Shown: one piece after another, positions 1-8,326 of the stretch | Layout: every line of letters starts with the position of its first letter | Numbering within the stretch: position 1 is the first letter of the stretch | Notes under the pieces: model-generated | The model's database searches: none | Told to the model about the DNA's origin: nothing | What the model saw: the letters and a program-made list of their open reading frames with translations, nothing else | Assembly: GCA_023666705.1 (NCBI GenBank) | Contig: JAMPBO010000009.1 | Span: forward strand, 1 to 64,000 | DNA from: Bacteroides sp. | GTDB lineage: Bacteria; Bacillota; Clostridia; Lachnospirales; Lachnospiraceae | DNA length: 64,000 bases | Direction: 5' to 3' | Translations under genes and position numbers: made by a program

Positions 1-129
1 AACCTTATGATACCTGTTGAAGATGCACAGATACAGCGGATTGATACGAAAATCCACAAACATGATAATATGGATACAAGAAGGAAAAAGGATACATATT
101 TTGAGGTTGGGCATACCGCAAAGCCTTGA
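1..129 (+). CDS. 3' end of an unknown plus-strand gene
   Basis: Frame 1 is open from the window edge and codes for 42 residues before a TGA at 127-129. The tail is very basic and polar, with the segment DTKIHKHDNMDTRRKKDTYF. I do not recognise the family. It is the only plus-strand gene in the first 20 kb and converges on the SdpI-like gene. Its neighbours (immunity-like protein, efflux pump, repeats) suggest it belongs to an accessory or mobile segment, but that is inference. Confidence 0.45.
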   Translation, partial: NLMIPVEDAQIQRIDTKIHKHDNMDTRRKKDTYFEVGHTAKP

Positions 130-170
130 AAATAGGGGAAAATTAAATCAGTTAGTAGATAAACCGGAAT

Positions 171-548
171 TTACTGTTTTACTCCCTCCTCGGTAAACGT
201 TCCTTTTAAGGCTCGTTCTGTCGGGAAAATAGCTAATATCAAAACCAGACATTGTATTGTACATAGAATTGCCGCAATGATTCCAATCATATTCTCTGAA
301 CTATGATAAAAAGGGAAGTGGATAACAAATGACGGTATCAACATAATCCAGCCAATTTTCCACCATAATCTACCACAGTGTTCCTGTGCAAATTTCCATG
401 TGTCCATATTTTTCATAGAACGTGCTGTTCGATAACCAATTATTCCATTGATTTTTTTTGGAGCATGTTTCCACATCATATTACCAGCAATAATCATCAT
501 GATTGGAATAAGTAAATCACAAATAAATATAAACCACCAAAACCACAT
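171..548 (-). CDS. SdpI-family membrane protein (immunity-like)
   Basis: A 125-residue protein with hydrophobic segments at about residues 1-25, 60-82 and 85-108. Between them is the SdpI-family signature region NGIIGYRTARSMKNMDTWKF (about 33-52), which matches the GYRTxxSmkn..W pattern of the SdpI/YhfL family. In Bacillus subtilis SdpI protects the cell from the SdpC toxin and holds its repressor at the membrane; whether this homologue does so is unknown. Only the C-terminal family domain is present, which is common for short members. The start at 548 has GAGGG seven bases upstream. No toxin or sdpR-like gene is adjacent. Confidence 0.7.
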   Translation of the reverse strand: MWFWWFIFICDLLIPIMMIIAGNMMWKHAPKKINGIIGYRTARSMKNMDTWKFAQEHCGRLWWKIGWIMLIPSFVIHFPFYHSSENMIGIIAAILCTIQCLVLILAIFPTERALKGTFTEEGVKQ

Positions 549-572
549 ATATTTCCCTCGCTCATAAATGCC

Positions 573-614
573 GATTTACCTTTCAAATGTCCTATCATAT
601 CCAAGACATTCCCT
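573..614. repeat. 42-bp imperfect repeat, copy 1
   Basis: Matches 1370-1411 at 37 of 42 positions in the same orientation. Each copy lies just upstream of a minus-strand gene (the SdpI-like gene here, the helical-repeat gene for copy 2). Read on the minus strand, one frame of both copies gives related short peptides (GNVLDMIGHLKGKS and GNFLDMTEHLKGKS), so the repeat may be the 3' remnant of a duplicated coding region. Confidence 0.6.
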
Positions 615-650
615 CCGTTCTCTGCATTACATCCTTTCATTTATTACCTA

Positions 651-1328
651 TTAACCTTCTAACAATTCTTCCCGGAGTCTCTTGGAATTTTCTTTCAAAT
701 AACGGTACTTTGACTGATCAGCCAAATCTAAATACTCATTCAGCTTATCAGAGCCAATCGTATGCAGTACATGAAGCACCATTATTTTCTGATATTCATT
801 CCCGTAATCATCATCCTTATATTTATCTCTATGCCAAAAATCAATTGCGTATTTTTCAGCTTGTTCCGGATAAATATATGCCAGTGACATTAGGGCAAGC
901 CTTTCTGTATATTCGTCATCAATTTTTAAAAATTCATAAATCAGCTCACGAAGATTATCTTGTCCTTTATAATCCTTCAAGCTCTCGGCGAATTGCCATT
1001 TCGCATTCCTATAATCCGTTGATAAAGACTTCCTGCATAGTACAGAGTACCACCCGGAATAATCAATCAGCCTATTCACGATACGGGAACATTCATTATC
1101 TCTCGCAATCCCAAACAACATATCATCAAGCATTTGTTCCGTGGCTTCTGCATATGATGCACTTTCGATTATATCAAAAATAACACTGCACATTTCGTCA
1201 AACTCAAAAAGACCGATTTCCCACTCTCCATTATCATTGCTTTCGCTCCAATGGGGATAATCTTTATCGGCTCTGTGCTTAAAGCGATTCACTTTTTTAT
1301 GCAGCGTTTTTTCATAGTTTATATTCAT
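651..1328 (-). CDS. HEAT-like alpha-helical repeat protein, function unknown
   Basis: A 225-residue soluble protein without signal peptide or membrane segment. The central part (about 60-210) is a chain of amphipathic helices such as LRELIYEFLKIDDEYTERLA and YAIDFWHRDKY, as in HEAT/ARM-type solenoids. No catalytic motif is visible. An AGAGG lies ahead of the ATG at 1328. Such proteins next to immunity-like genes are sometimes immunity proteins of contact-dependent toxins; nothing in the sequence proves that here. The open frame on the opposite strand (587-1183) is a shadow. Confidence 0.55.
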   Translation of the reverse strand: MNINYEKTLHKKVNRFKHRADKDYPHWSESNDNGEWEIGLFEFDEMCSVIFDIIESASYAEATEQMLDDMLFGIARDNECSRIVNRLIDYSGWYSVLCRKSLSTDYRNAKWQFAESLKDYKGQDNLRELIYEFLKIDDEYTERLALMSLAYIYPEQAEKYAIDFWHRDKYKDDDYGNEYQKIMVLHVLHTIGSDKLNEYLDLADQSKYRYLKENSKRLREELLEG

Positions 1329-1369
1329 ATCGTACCTCTGGAAAGCTATATCATTTACCTATAACTTTT

Positions 1370-1411
1370 GATTTGCCTTTCAAATGTTCCGTCATATCCA
1401 AGAAATTCCCT
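1370..1411. repeat. 42-bp imperfect repeat, copy 2
   Basis: Partner of 573-614, upstream of the helical-repeat gene. Five mismatches in 42 positions. It directly adjoins the hairpin-rich element at 1416-1555. Confidence 0.6.
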
Positions 1412-1415
1412 AAAT

Positions 1416-1555
1416 AATTGTGGTTTCGGATATTCTTATAGAACAAAGCGTCTCCGACGCTGTAGTTCGAATCCTAGCAGGATTTTTAATCCTGCCTTAT
1501 AAGGAAGTTCGGAGAACTTTCTTATAAAGTATAGGAATACCCGAAACCAACAATT
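1416..1555. repeat. Hairpin-rich element with 25-bp terminal inverted repeats
   Basis: The ends 1416-1440 and 1530-1555 are imperfect inverted copies of one another (core GGTTTCGG and CCGAAACC). Inside are several shorter perfect palindromes: AGCGTC/GACGCT near 1450, GCAGGATT/AATCCTGC near 1478 and CTTATAAGGAAG-type arms near 1498-1526. No coding potential. The structure is that of a MITE or other small non-autonomous palindromic element inserted just downstream of the efflux gene. Confidence 0.65.
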
Positions 1556-1561
1556 GATAGG

Positions 1562-2836
1562 CTACATATCAAGCTCCCTTATTTCACGTTTTCTATAAGA
1601 AAAAATACTGATAAGAAACCCTGTTATTCCTGTCATTAAAAACATAACTGCCATACCGCTTCCTTTGCCGTGTCCAACAATAACCCTCAGGTAATCTGCA
1701 ACGGCATGGTCTGACCTCATAAGCGGCTCGAAAACATGATCTGCAAGGAAACCGCCAAGCAGAATGGCAAACGGAATTGTGCCAAACTGTATTGCATTTC
1801 GCACTGCAAACACTCTCCCCTGCATTTCATCAGGAATTTTACTGTACATAATCACATTCTGTCCCGCCATAATAAACGGTATCGGCAGGCTTGCCGCAAT
1901 CCCTGCTACTGACCACATGAAAGCGTTTCTTCCGACAGCCATCATAATATCGCCAAGCAAAAAGGAAATGGCGGCTGAAATATATATCATCCCTGCGTTT
2001 TTCTTTGATGCCTTTTTCAGCGATACGATAAAACCTCCTGCAATTCCTCCGATTCCCATGGCTGCATTTACAATTCCAAGGGTTCTGCTGTTTCCGCCGC
2101 TTCTCGATAAAATCATCGGCGAAAGGATATTCTCATAGGTAAGTCTTGAAAAGAAATTGATAAGTGCCATTGTAAGCATAATGTAAAGCAGTCCCTTTTC
2201 TCCCTTGAGAAACCGAAAGCCCTCCTTTGTGCCATCCAAAATTGATTTATCACGAACCTTAGTATTATCCTCAGGTATACGGATAAGCAGCAAAAGCACA
2301 AGAAACGCAAACAGAAAGCTTATCAGGTCAATCATCAGTATCGTCCCCAAGCCGCGAAAAGAAAAAATAAATGCGGACAATACAGGACTTAAAACGGTAA
2401 TTAAATTACTTGAAAACGAATTCATGCCGCTTACATTTGACAGCTTTTCCTTTGGAACAATCCTTCCTACGGCTACTGCAGAGGCAGGCTGCTGAAATGC
2501 ATTCATAAACCCTATCACAATATTGACAACGTAAATGTACCACAGCTTAATGCTTCCCATCGTCCATAAAACAAAAACCGCAAGCGTGCATAAGGCAGCA
2601 ACACTGTCAGAAATAAGCATAATTGCTTTTTTGCCGTGCCTGTCAATAAACGACCCTGCAATCAGGCTCACAATAATAAACGGAACATAATTACAGAATG
2701 TCATGATTGAAACTGCCATTGCGGAATTTTTCTGCTCATACGTAAGCAGTATAAGGGCAAATGCCGTCATTGCACTGCCTAGCTGAGAAACGCTTTGGCT
2801 TAACCAAAATATAATATATCTTTTATAATTATTCAT
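1562..2836 (-). CDS. MFS efflux transporter, DHA3/MefA-like
   Basis: A 424-residue major facilitator with about 12 membrane segments. The N-terminus (FWLSQSVSQLGSAMTAFALI) and the loop GSFIDRHGKKAIMLISD between helices 2 and 3 match the MFS_3/MefA-type drug exporter group rather than sugar or nucleoside porters. Members export macrolides and other compounds by proton antiport at the cytoplasmic membrane. GAGGAGTG lies eight bases before the ATG at 2836. The 5' region carries a small open frame with its own ribosome binding site and a perfect inverted repeat overlapping its end, as in antibiotic-induced attenuation. Substrate is not predictable from sequence. Confidence 0.8.
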   Translation of the reverse strand: MNNYKRYIIFWLSQSVSQLGSAMTAFALILLTYEQKNSAMAVSIMTFCNYVPFIIVSLIAGSFIDRHGKKAIMLISDSVAALCTLAVFVLWTMGSIKLWYIYVVNIVIGFMNAFQQPASAVAVGRIVPKEKLSNVSGMNSFSSNLITVLSPVLSAFIFSFRGLGTILMIDLISFLFAFLVLLLLIRIPEDNTKVRDKSILDGTKEGFRFLKGEKGLLYIMLTMALINFFSRLTYENILSPMILSRSGGNSRTLGIVNAAMGIGGIAGGFIVSLKKASKKNAGMIYISAAISFLLGDIMMAVGRNAFMWSVAGIAASLPIPFIMAGQNVIMYSKIPDEMQGRVFAVRNAIQFGTIPFAILLGGFLADHVFEPLMRSDHAVADYLRVIVGHGKGSGMAVMFLMTGITGFLISIFSYRKREIRELDM

Positions 2837-2902
2837 CGAATTTCACTCCTCATATAATTTATAAATCCAATTATATGTACAAAATCCGATGCGGACGAGC
2901 TT

Positions 2903-2983
2903 TTACCTCTGTACAGATTTCGCCCTTTCATCAGACCCTGTACAGAGCAAAATGCTCAAATCTATAATTAAATGACAAAGCAT
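2903..2983 (-). CDS. Putative 26-residue leader peptide of the efflux gene
   Basis: A short frame beginning MLCHLIIDLSILLC with a strong ribosome binding site (GGGAGGTG, six bases before ATG at 2983). It ends 67 bases before the MFS start. Its last third is overlapped by a perfect 10-bp inverted repeat. Small translated leaders of this kind control tet and macrolide resistance genes by ribosome stalling or transcription attenuation; the role here is inferred from layout only. Confidence 0.55.
   Translation of the reverse strand: MLCHLIIDLSILLCTGSDERAKSVQR
2907..2947 (-). promoter_or_regulatory. Attenuator-like hairpin in the efflux leader
   Basis: Perfect 10-bp arms CTCTGTACAG (2938-2947 on the transcript's 5' side) and CTGTACAGAG (2907-2916) with a 21-nt loop. 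The hairpin overlaps the last codons of the leader peptide, so a ribosome translating the leader would disrupt it. No clear U-tract follows, so the readout could be translational or involve an alternative fold. Confidence 0.55.
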
Positions 2984-3028
2984 TTGCTTCACCTCCCATT
3001 CAATTCAGGCACCTGCTTCCACGTAAGA

Positions 3029-3136
3029 TTAGAATATAAGTGTAACTTCCTCCGAAGACAACTTTCCTGCTTCTATCATTCTTAAAGCATTGAAGTTCCG
3101 AATTTTTCTGATTTTTTGAATGATATTCGGCACCTC
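3029..3136 (-). pseudogene. Possible 3' remnant of a decayed gene
   Basis: Within the 375-bp gap upstream of the efflux gene a minus-strand frame reads 35 codons ending in TAA at 3029, with the segment NFNALRMIEAGKLSSEEV. It has no start or ribosome binding site and looks like the C-terminal helix of a larger protein. I cannot assign the family; it may be chance. Confidence 0.25.
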
Positions 3137-3212
3137 AAAGCGAAAAAAGAAAGATAAATGCTTTGGGGAGATGATAGCACAAAAGCGTATATAATGCAAA
3201 TGACAGTGTCCA

Positions 3213-5450
3213 TTATTCTATTGAATCTGTTCTGTAAATAAATTTCACAGTACCGACTGCTCCGTCCGCTTTTCCTGCGAAGGTCTGATAATTCTTTGAC
3301 ACATCAATCATTGCCTTTATCCGCCCAACGAGACCCTCCATGTCTCCATCAACTGCCTCCACAAGCTTTTGGATGCCTTTTTCATTAAACTCACTCATTC
3401 CATCAGCAAGCTTTGAGGAACCTGAGTACAATTCCGTTTCTCCCGATATCAGAGTTGATGTTCCCTCCTTCAGCGTTCCGATGCCACTATAAAGTGTACC
3501 TGCTCCCGTTTTGAGTGTTGCGGCTCCGCTGGAAAGTGTTGTAGCTCCACCAGAAAGCGTTGTTGCTCCGCTGGAAAGTGTTGCGGCTCCATCCTTTACT
3601 TTTTTCGAGCCCTTTACCAGCTTCTTACTTCCGCTGTAAGCAGTGTCAACACCTGATGTATATGCCACAACTCCATCATAAAATGTTTTGTAGCTGTCAA
3701 GCTGGGTTATAAGTGCCTGTATGCTGCCCGAACCGGACTGTGCCTGATTCACTGCTGCCTCTATCTTTGTTGTAACATCTGACGATTTCATATTTTCTGC
3801 TATCAGGGACTGTACCTTTGCCTCCGTATTTTGCTCTATGGTTGCCTGAATATCCTCCGTAGCCATTTGAGCCTCCACTGCCACATCCACAGAAGCTATG
3901 GCACCATCCTCAATCAGACCACCGCCTGCAGCCAGTGCCTCCATGTATTGGTCTACGGTTGTGCCTGGCATTGCCTGTGCCAAGACAGCCTCCAAAACAG
4001 TTCTGCGGACTGCCTTTTCCACCTCTGCACGAATGGTTGGTCTCTGTGCATTGACCGCCTCCGTCACCTGTGATAGTGCGGTATTATATGCCATACTATA
4101 GACTGTGTCTGCATTTAATGAACCAAGTACATTGTTTAATGTCGTTTTGTAATTTTCAATTGTTAGCTTTGGCACGCTTAAGCCCGCTGCTGCAAGCTGG
4201 CTGTCAGCCATTGCAAGAAGGGAGTTAAATACCTGCTTTGCTCCATCCCTCAAATCCTTGCTGTTTCCATTCAGCTCCTTAAGCCCTGCATTTAATGATT
4301 TGATTCCTGTGTCAAGCTCCGCTGTTCCTGTTGCAAGTGTCGCTGCTCCTGTTGCAAGTGTTGCGGCTCCCGTTTGAAGTGTTGTTGCTCCCGTTGACAA
4401 TTCTGCTGCACCTGAGCTTAAGGTTCCTGCTCCCGCATACAAATCATTTACACCTGATACAAGCGTTCCCGACTTTTCAAGCAGTGTTGCAAGTCCCGTA
4501 TAAAGTGCGGATGAGCCGTCAACAAGCTGCAGGGATGATGCAGATAATGTATCCAGTGCATCCTTTAGCTGTTCTGCCGTATCAATGCCATCTAAATCAA
4601 GAGTGTTAAACACATCGTTTGTTGCCAAGGTCACCGTTGTAGTGAGTGCAAAATCCTTGACATCCGCCGTTATCTCAACATAGTCAGGAAGTGCAAGCTT
4701 CGATTGATCCAAGCCTAGATTTTCCTGCATACCGGGAAGTGCAAATCCCATAATGACACATCTGTCACCGTCATTGATAACCTTGCCGTTGGATACAGAT
4801 ATATTGGTAAATTTGGTATCATCCACTAGCATTCCCGTAATCATGACAAACGGCACATACATATTCTGCTGCTTTCCATCTATCTCAACTATTTGTGATT
4901 CATTATTTTTGTAGTCAAACCGCATTTTAAGCTTTCCGCTTTTTCCTGCAAGATTTTCTGCCGATATTGTTTTTCCATCCAGCTCATAGCTGATGGATAC
5001 ATCTACAGGAAGCGACTTATCAGTTGTTCCCTGATAATAGATGTCATTTCCCTGTGCGTCCCAAATCTTCATATTGTCAGGGTTCATCGTATAGCTCTCA
5101 TCACCCTTTACATTTTCTATATCATCCAGTTCTGACGCATCGGTGATGGTCTGGCTTTTGTTTGGATTTTTCAGCCAGTCACTTACGATAACCTTATTTA
5201 CCGTACCATCCGCACTTGCAAGGACATATACAGTTTCTTCCTTATCTATGGCACGCTGCTCATCAATAATAGCGGAAACTGCATCCTCATCCGTTGCAAC
5301 CGTTTCATTATTTGTTATAATTGGTGTTTCTGGTGCAGTGCCCGCTGTCGGCTTCGCACTGTTTGCACCTGCTGCATAACCTGCACTGCCTGCAATTAAT
5401 GCAGCTGCTACCGCCAAAGAAGTTACTTTCATCATATTTTTATCCTTCAT
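3213..5450 (-). CDS. Secreted Leu-Gly heptad-repeat protein, partner of MMPL exporter
   Basis: About 745 residues. Start chosen at 5450 (MKDKNMMKVTS) because GGAGGAATTGTA directly precedes it; an in-frame ATG 18 bases upstream has no such site. A signal peptide covers about residues 1-27. After an N-terminal beta-rich part (to about 290) come two blocks of X-X-X-Leu-X-X-Gly heptads (such as TLSSGAAELSTGATTLQTGA) separated by a helical, alanine-rich region. These heptads are the hallmark of YhgE/Pip-like proteins found beside MMPL exporters. Unlike YhgE there is no C-terminal membrane domain; the protein ends in FIYRTDSIE. It probably works outside the membrane with the downstream-listed RND protein, which is the preceding gene in the operon. 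Confidence 0.75.
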   Translation of the reverse strand: MKDKNMMKVTSLAVAAALIAGSAGYAAGANSAKPTAGTAPETPIITNNETVATDEDAVSAIIDEQRAIDKEETVYVLASADGTVNKVIVSDWLKNPNKSQTITDASELDDIENVKGDESYTMNPDNMKIWDAQGNDIYYQGTTDKSLPVDVSISYELDGKTISAENLAGKSGKLKMRFDYKNNESQIVEIDGKQQNMYVPFVMITGMLVDDTKFTNISVSNGKVINDGDRCVIMGFALPGMQENLGLDQSKLALPDYVEITADVKDFALTTTVTLATNDVFNTLDLDGIDTAEQLKDALDTLSASSLQLVDGSSALYTGLATLLEKSGTLVSGVNDLYAGAGTLSSGAAELSTGATTLQTGAATLATGAATLATGTAELDTGIKSLNAGLKELNGNSKDLRDGAKQVFNSLLAMADSQLAAAGLSVPKLTIENYKTTLNNVLGSLNADTVYSMAYNTALSQVTEAVNAQRPTIRAEVEKAVRRTVLEAVLAQAMPGTTVDQYMEALAAGGGLIEDGAIASVDVAVEAQMATEDIQATIEQNTEAKVQSLIAENMKSSDVTTKIEAAVNQAQSGSGSIQALITQLDSYKTFYDGVVAYTSGVDTAYSGSKKLVKGSKKVKDGAATLSSGATTLSGGATTLSSGAATLKTGAGTLYSGIGTLKEGTSTLISGETELYSGSSKLADGMSEFNEKGIQKLVEAVDGDMEGLVGRIKAMIDVSKNYQTFAGKADGAVGTVKFIYRTDSIE

Positions 5451-5544
5451 TACAATTCCTCCAATCATTTAAATACCAACCCATTACTTATCCGCTTTTT
5501 GTAGGCATGTACCTATCCTTCAGCAAATAGACCGTCATGTACCA

Positions 5545-7623
5545 TCATTGTTCACTGCTACGCGGCTTAAATCCTATGCTGGTTGCACAAATAACTTTAT
5601 CAAACAGCACAAGCAGTGATGGAAGTACCAGTATAACGGATACCATGCTGACCATTGAACCCCTTGCCATCAGAAGACACATGGAGCTTATCATATCAAC
5701 CTCAGAATATATACCAACGCCACAGGTTGCCGCAAAAAATCCCAATGCACTGACTACTATGGAAGGAATTGAAGCTGAAAGGGCATTTTTTGCCGCTTCC
5801 TTTTTGGCTAACCCTGTGATTCTCTCGCTTTTATACCTCGTTGTCATCAGAATGGCATAGTCTACAGTTGCTCCAAGCTGAATCGTACTGATGCATATCG
5901 GTGCCACAAACGGCAGTATCGTGTTTGTGTAGTATGGTAATCCCAAATTTATAAATATGGCAAATTCGATTACTGACACCAACAGCACAGGAAGAGATAC
6001 ACTCTTGAATACAAACAATATAATGATAAATATAGCGGCAATTGACAGCCAGCTTACAACCATAAAGTCATGGTCCGTTATCTCTATCAAATCCTTTGTA
6101 CAAGGTGCTTCGCCGATTAACATCCCGTTTTCATCATATTTTTTTATGATTTCATTAATGGCATCTATCTGGGCATTTACATCATCCGTCGCCACCTTAT
6201 ATTTGGAGCTTATCATCAAAAGCTCATAGTTTTCACTCTTAAGCACTGAGAGTACAGATTCAGGCAGCACATCCTCAGGTACTGTGGAGCCTACAACGGA
6301 CTCCAAACCCAAAACGGCTTTCACACCCTCCACCTCGTCAATTTCATTTATTAATTCTTTCATTTGCTTTTGTGGCATTTTTGCATCTACAAGAAGCATA
6401 TGTGTACTTCCCATATCAAACTCCTCCTGAAGCTTTGTGTTTGCTATGACAAAATCCATGTCCTTAGGCAGCGACTCGGAAAGATCATAGTAAACTCCTG
6501 CTTTTTGATAACCATAAAATGCAGGTCCTACAATAGTCAAAAACAATAGGATAAACAAAGGAGCCAGCTTTACGACGCCATTGGAAAATTTATCCATATC
6601 TGGAATAATCGGCTTATGCTTTGTCCTGTCAATTGCCTTATCAAATATCAGTATCATGGAAGGAAGTGTTGTTACGCATCCGATTACACCAAACACAACA
6701 CCCTTTGCCATAACAATTCCTAAATCCTTACCAAGTGTGAAGCTCATAAAACACAGTGCCAAAAATCCTGCAATTGTTGTCACTGAGCTTCCCACTACAG
6801 ATGTGAGTGTCTTGCCAATTGCGTTTGCCATAGCAGTTTCCTTATCATTTCCAACGGCAGCCTTTTCCTCTGTGTAACTGTGCCACAGGAATATAGAGTA
6901 ATCCATTGTAACTGCAAGCTGCAACACTGCCGAAAGTGCTTTTGTTATGTAGGATATTTCTCCGAAAAACAAATTGCTTCCCAAATTGAGCAATATCGCC
7001 ATTCCTATACTGATAAGGAATATAAATGGTATCAAAAATGAATCCATAAACAGCATCATAACGACAGTGGCACATAGTACGGCAAGGGCAACATAAATCG
7101 GCTCCTCCGTTTCACACAAATCCTTAAGGTCAGTTACCATGGCGGACATGCCTGTAACAAAGCACTGCTTCCCCATCAGCTTTCTTATGTCACGTATGGC
7201 GTCCATTGTTTCGTCTGCACTGGTTGATGTGTCAAAAAATATTGCCATCAATGTGGCATCGTCCTTATTAAAGACCTCATAATACTTACTTGGAAGAAGC
7301 TCCATCGGAATGGATACATCTGCAAGTGAGTCATACCATATGACTGTTTCAACATGGTTGATTTCCTCAACCTTTGTTTTCACCTCCGTTATTTCCTTTG
7401 GGCTCATACCCTCAATTACAACAATGGAAAAAGCCCCCTTACCAAAATCATCAAGAAGAATATCTTGTCCCTTAACAGTCTCAATATCTCCCGGCAGATA
7501 ATCCAGCATATCGTAGTTAATACGCGTGCTTATCATTCCGAATAGAGAAGGTACAAGGAGTGCAACTGCGATGATTAAAATAGGAACTTTGCATTTTACG
7601 ATTGCTTTTCCAAATTTACTCAT
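5545..7623 (-). CDS. MMPL/RND-family exporter
   Basis: A 692-residue membrane protein with the duplicated RND architecture: one TM helix, a periplasm-type outer loop, five TM helices, then the same again. Both halves have the conserved acidic motif of the proton relay (TMDYSIFLWHSY in the first half, ATVDYAILMTTRY in the second). MMPL proteins use proton motive force to export lipids or other hydrophobic compounds. Start at 7623 has AGAGGTAG before it. It is transcribed with the heptad-repeat protein (94 bp downstream) and lies after the tetR gene, a frequent TetR-MMPL-repeat protein trio. Confidence 0.88.
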   Translation of the reverse strand: MSKFGKAIVKCKVPILIIAVALLVPSLFGMISTRINYDMLDYLPGDIETVKGQDILLDDFGKGAFSIVVIEGMSPKEITEVKTKVEEINHVETVIWYDSLADVSIPMELLPSKYYEVFNKDDATLMAIFFDTSTSADETMDAIRDIRKLMGKQCFVTGMSAMVTDLKDLCETEEPIYVALAVLCATVVMMLFMDSFLIPFIFLISIGMAILLNLGSNLFFGEISYITKALSAVLQLAVTMDYSIFLWHSYTEEKAAVGNDKETAMANAIGKTLTSVVGSSVTTIAGFLALCFMSFTLGKDLGIVMAKGVVFGVIGCVTTLPSMILIFDKAIDRTKHKPIIPDMDKFSNGVVKLAPLFILLFLTIVGPAFYGYQKAGVYYDLSESLPKDMDFVIANTKLQEEFDMGSTHMLLVDAKMPQKQMKELINEIDEVEGVKAVLGLESVVGSTVPEDVLPESVLSVLKSENYELLMISSKYKVATDDVNAQIDAINEIIKKYDENGMLIGEAPCTKDLIEITDHDFMVVSWLSIAAIFIIILFVFKSVSLPVLLVSVIEFAIFINLGLPYYTNTILPFVAPICISTIQLGATVDYAILMTTRYKSERITGLAKKEAAKNALSASIPSIVVSALGFFAATCGVGIYSEVDMISSMCLLMARGSMVSMVSVILVLPSLLVLFDKVICATSIGFKPRSSEQ

Positions 7624-7710
7624 AGCTACTACCTCTTTTCTTTTTGCTCATCTCTTTTTCTTTATTTCAATGGAAATATATTACATATTTGGGGCAAAAT
7701 CCATGGACAC

Positions 7711-7744
7711 AAAAAAAGGTGTGTACAAAATTTGTACACACCTT
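7711..7744. terminator. 29-bp palindrome flanked by A/T run: terminator and/or TetR operator
   Basis: 7716-7744 is a perfect palindrome with 14-bp arms around one central base (core TGTACAAAATTTGTACA). On the minus strand it is followed by seven T, the form of an intrinsic terminator for tetR. Its position between tetR and the MMPL gene and its TetR-operator-like core also fit an operator. The sequence does not decide between the two. Confidence 0.6.
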
Positions 7745-7762
7745 AAAAATTGTCCTAAAAAA

Positions 7763-8326
7763 TTATTTTGTTTTGCTTATTCTTTCTAACGTAAGTCTTA
7801 TATTGCCATCAAAAATTTTGCTAAGGTCAAGAATTACTTCCTCCGCATTATCTTTCATGTCTCTTTGAAGCCATTCAAGAATGATGCCCACTACCGCATG
7901 TTTGTAAAACAGGGAGATATATGTAATGTTTTTTTCTGATACGTCAAGCCCCTCTGCCTGCCCTCTCACAAAATCCATCATAATCTCCTGCGTAACATTG
8001 AAAAGATATCGTTCAAGCTGTTCACGGTTTACTGAATTGTATATATGGTATATGGCTCTTTTATTTTTTAGTGCGAACTCAGTTGTTTGAATGAGAGCCT
8101 CCTGCCATGAATCACGTGGCTTATGCTCCAAATATATATGCTGTGCCTGTGTTTCAAAGATATCCTCAAGCAAATCGTATATATCCTTATAGTGGTAATA
8201 AAAGGTGTTGCGGCTTATACCGCACGCCTCCACAATCTCCTTGACCGATATTTTTTCCAATGGCTGCTCGTTCAGCATCCTCATAAAGGTCTCAATGATT
8301 ACCCTTTCGGTTACTGATTTATTCAT
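7763..8326 (-). CDS. TetR/AcrR-family regulator
   Basis: A 187-residue protein. The N-terminal helix-turn-helix (residues about 24-45, KISVKEIVEACGISRNTFYYHY) is typical of TetR repressors; the C-terminal part is helical and binds an unknown ligand, similar to the TetR group next to MMPL exporters. Its ATG at 8326 overlaps the TGA of fba (ATGA), so its translation is likely coupled to fba. It most likely controls the downstream exporter operon. Confidence 0.85.
   Translation of the reverse strand: MNKSVTERVIIETFMRMLNEQPLEKISVKEIVEACGISRNTFYYHYKDIYDLLEDIFETQAQHIYLEHKPRDSWQEALIQTTEFALKNKRAIYHIYNSVNREQLERYLFNVTQEIMMDFVRGQAEGLDVSEKNITYISLFYKHAVVGIILEWLQRDMKDNAEEVILDLSKIFDGNIRLTLERISKTK

Noticed and set aside
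587..1183. 198-codon plus-strand open frame
   Set aside because: Lies opposite the helical-repeat gene, has no ribosome binding site, and its composition is that of an antisense shadow.
3029..3136. Rpn-type transposase remnant
   Set aside because: Only about 35 codons, without a diagnostic motif; kept as a low-confidence relic without family name.
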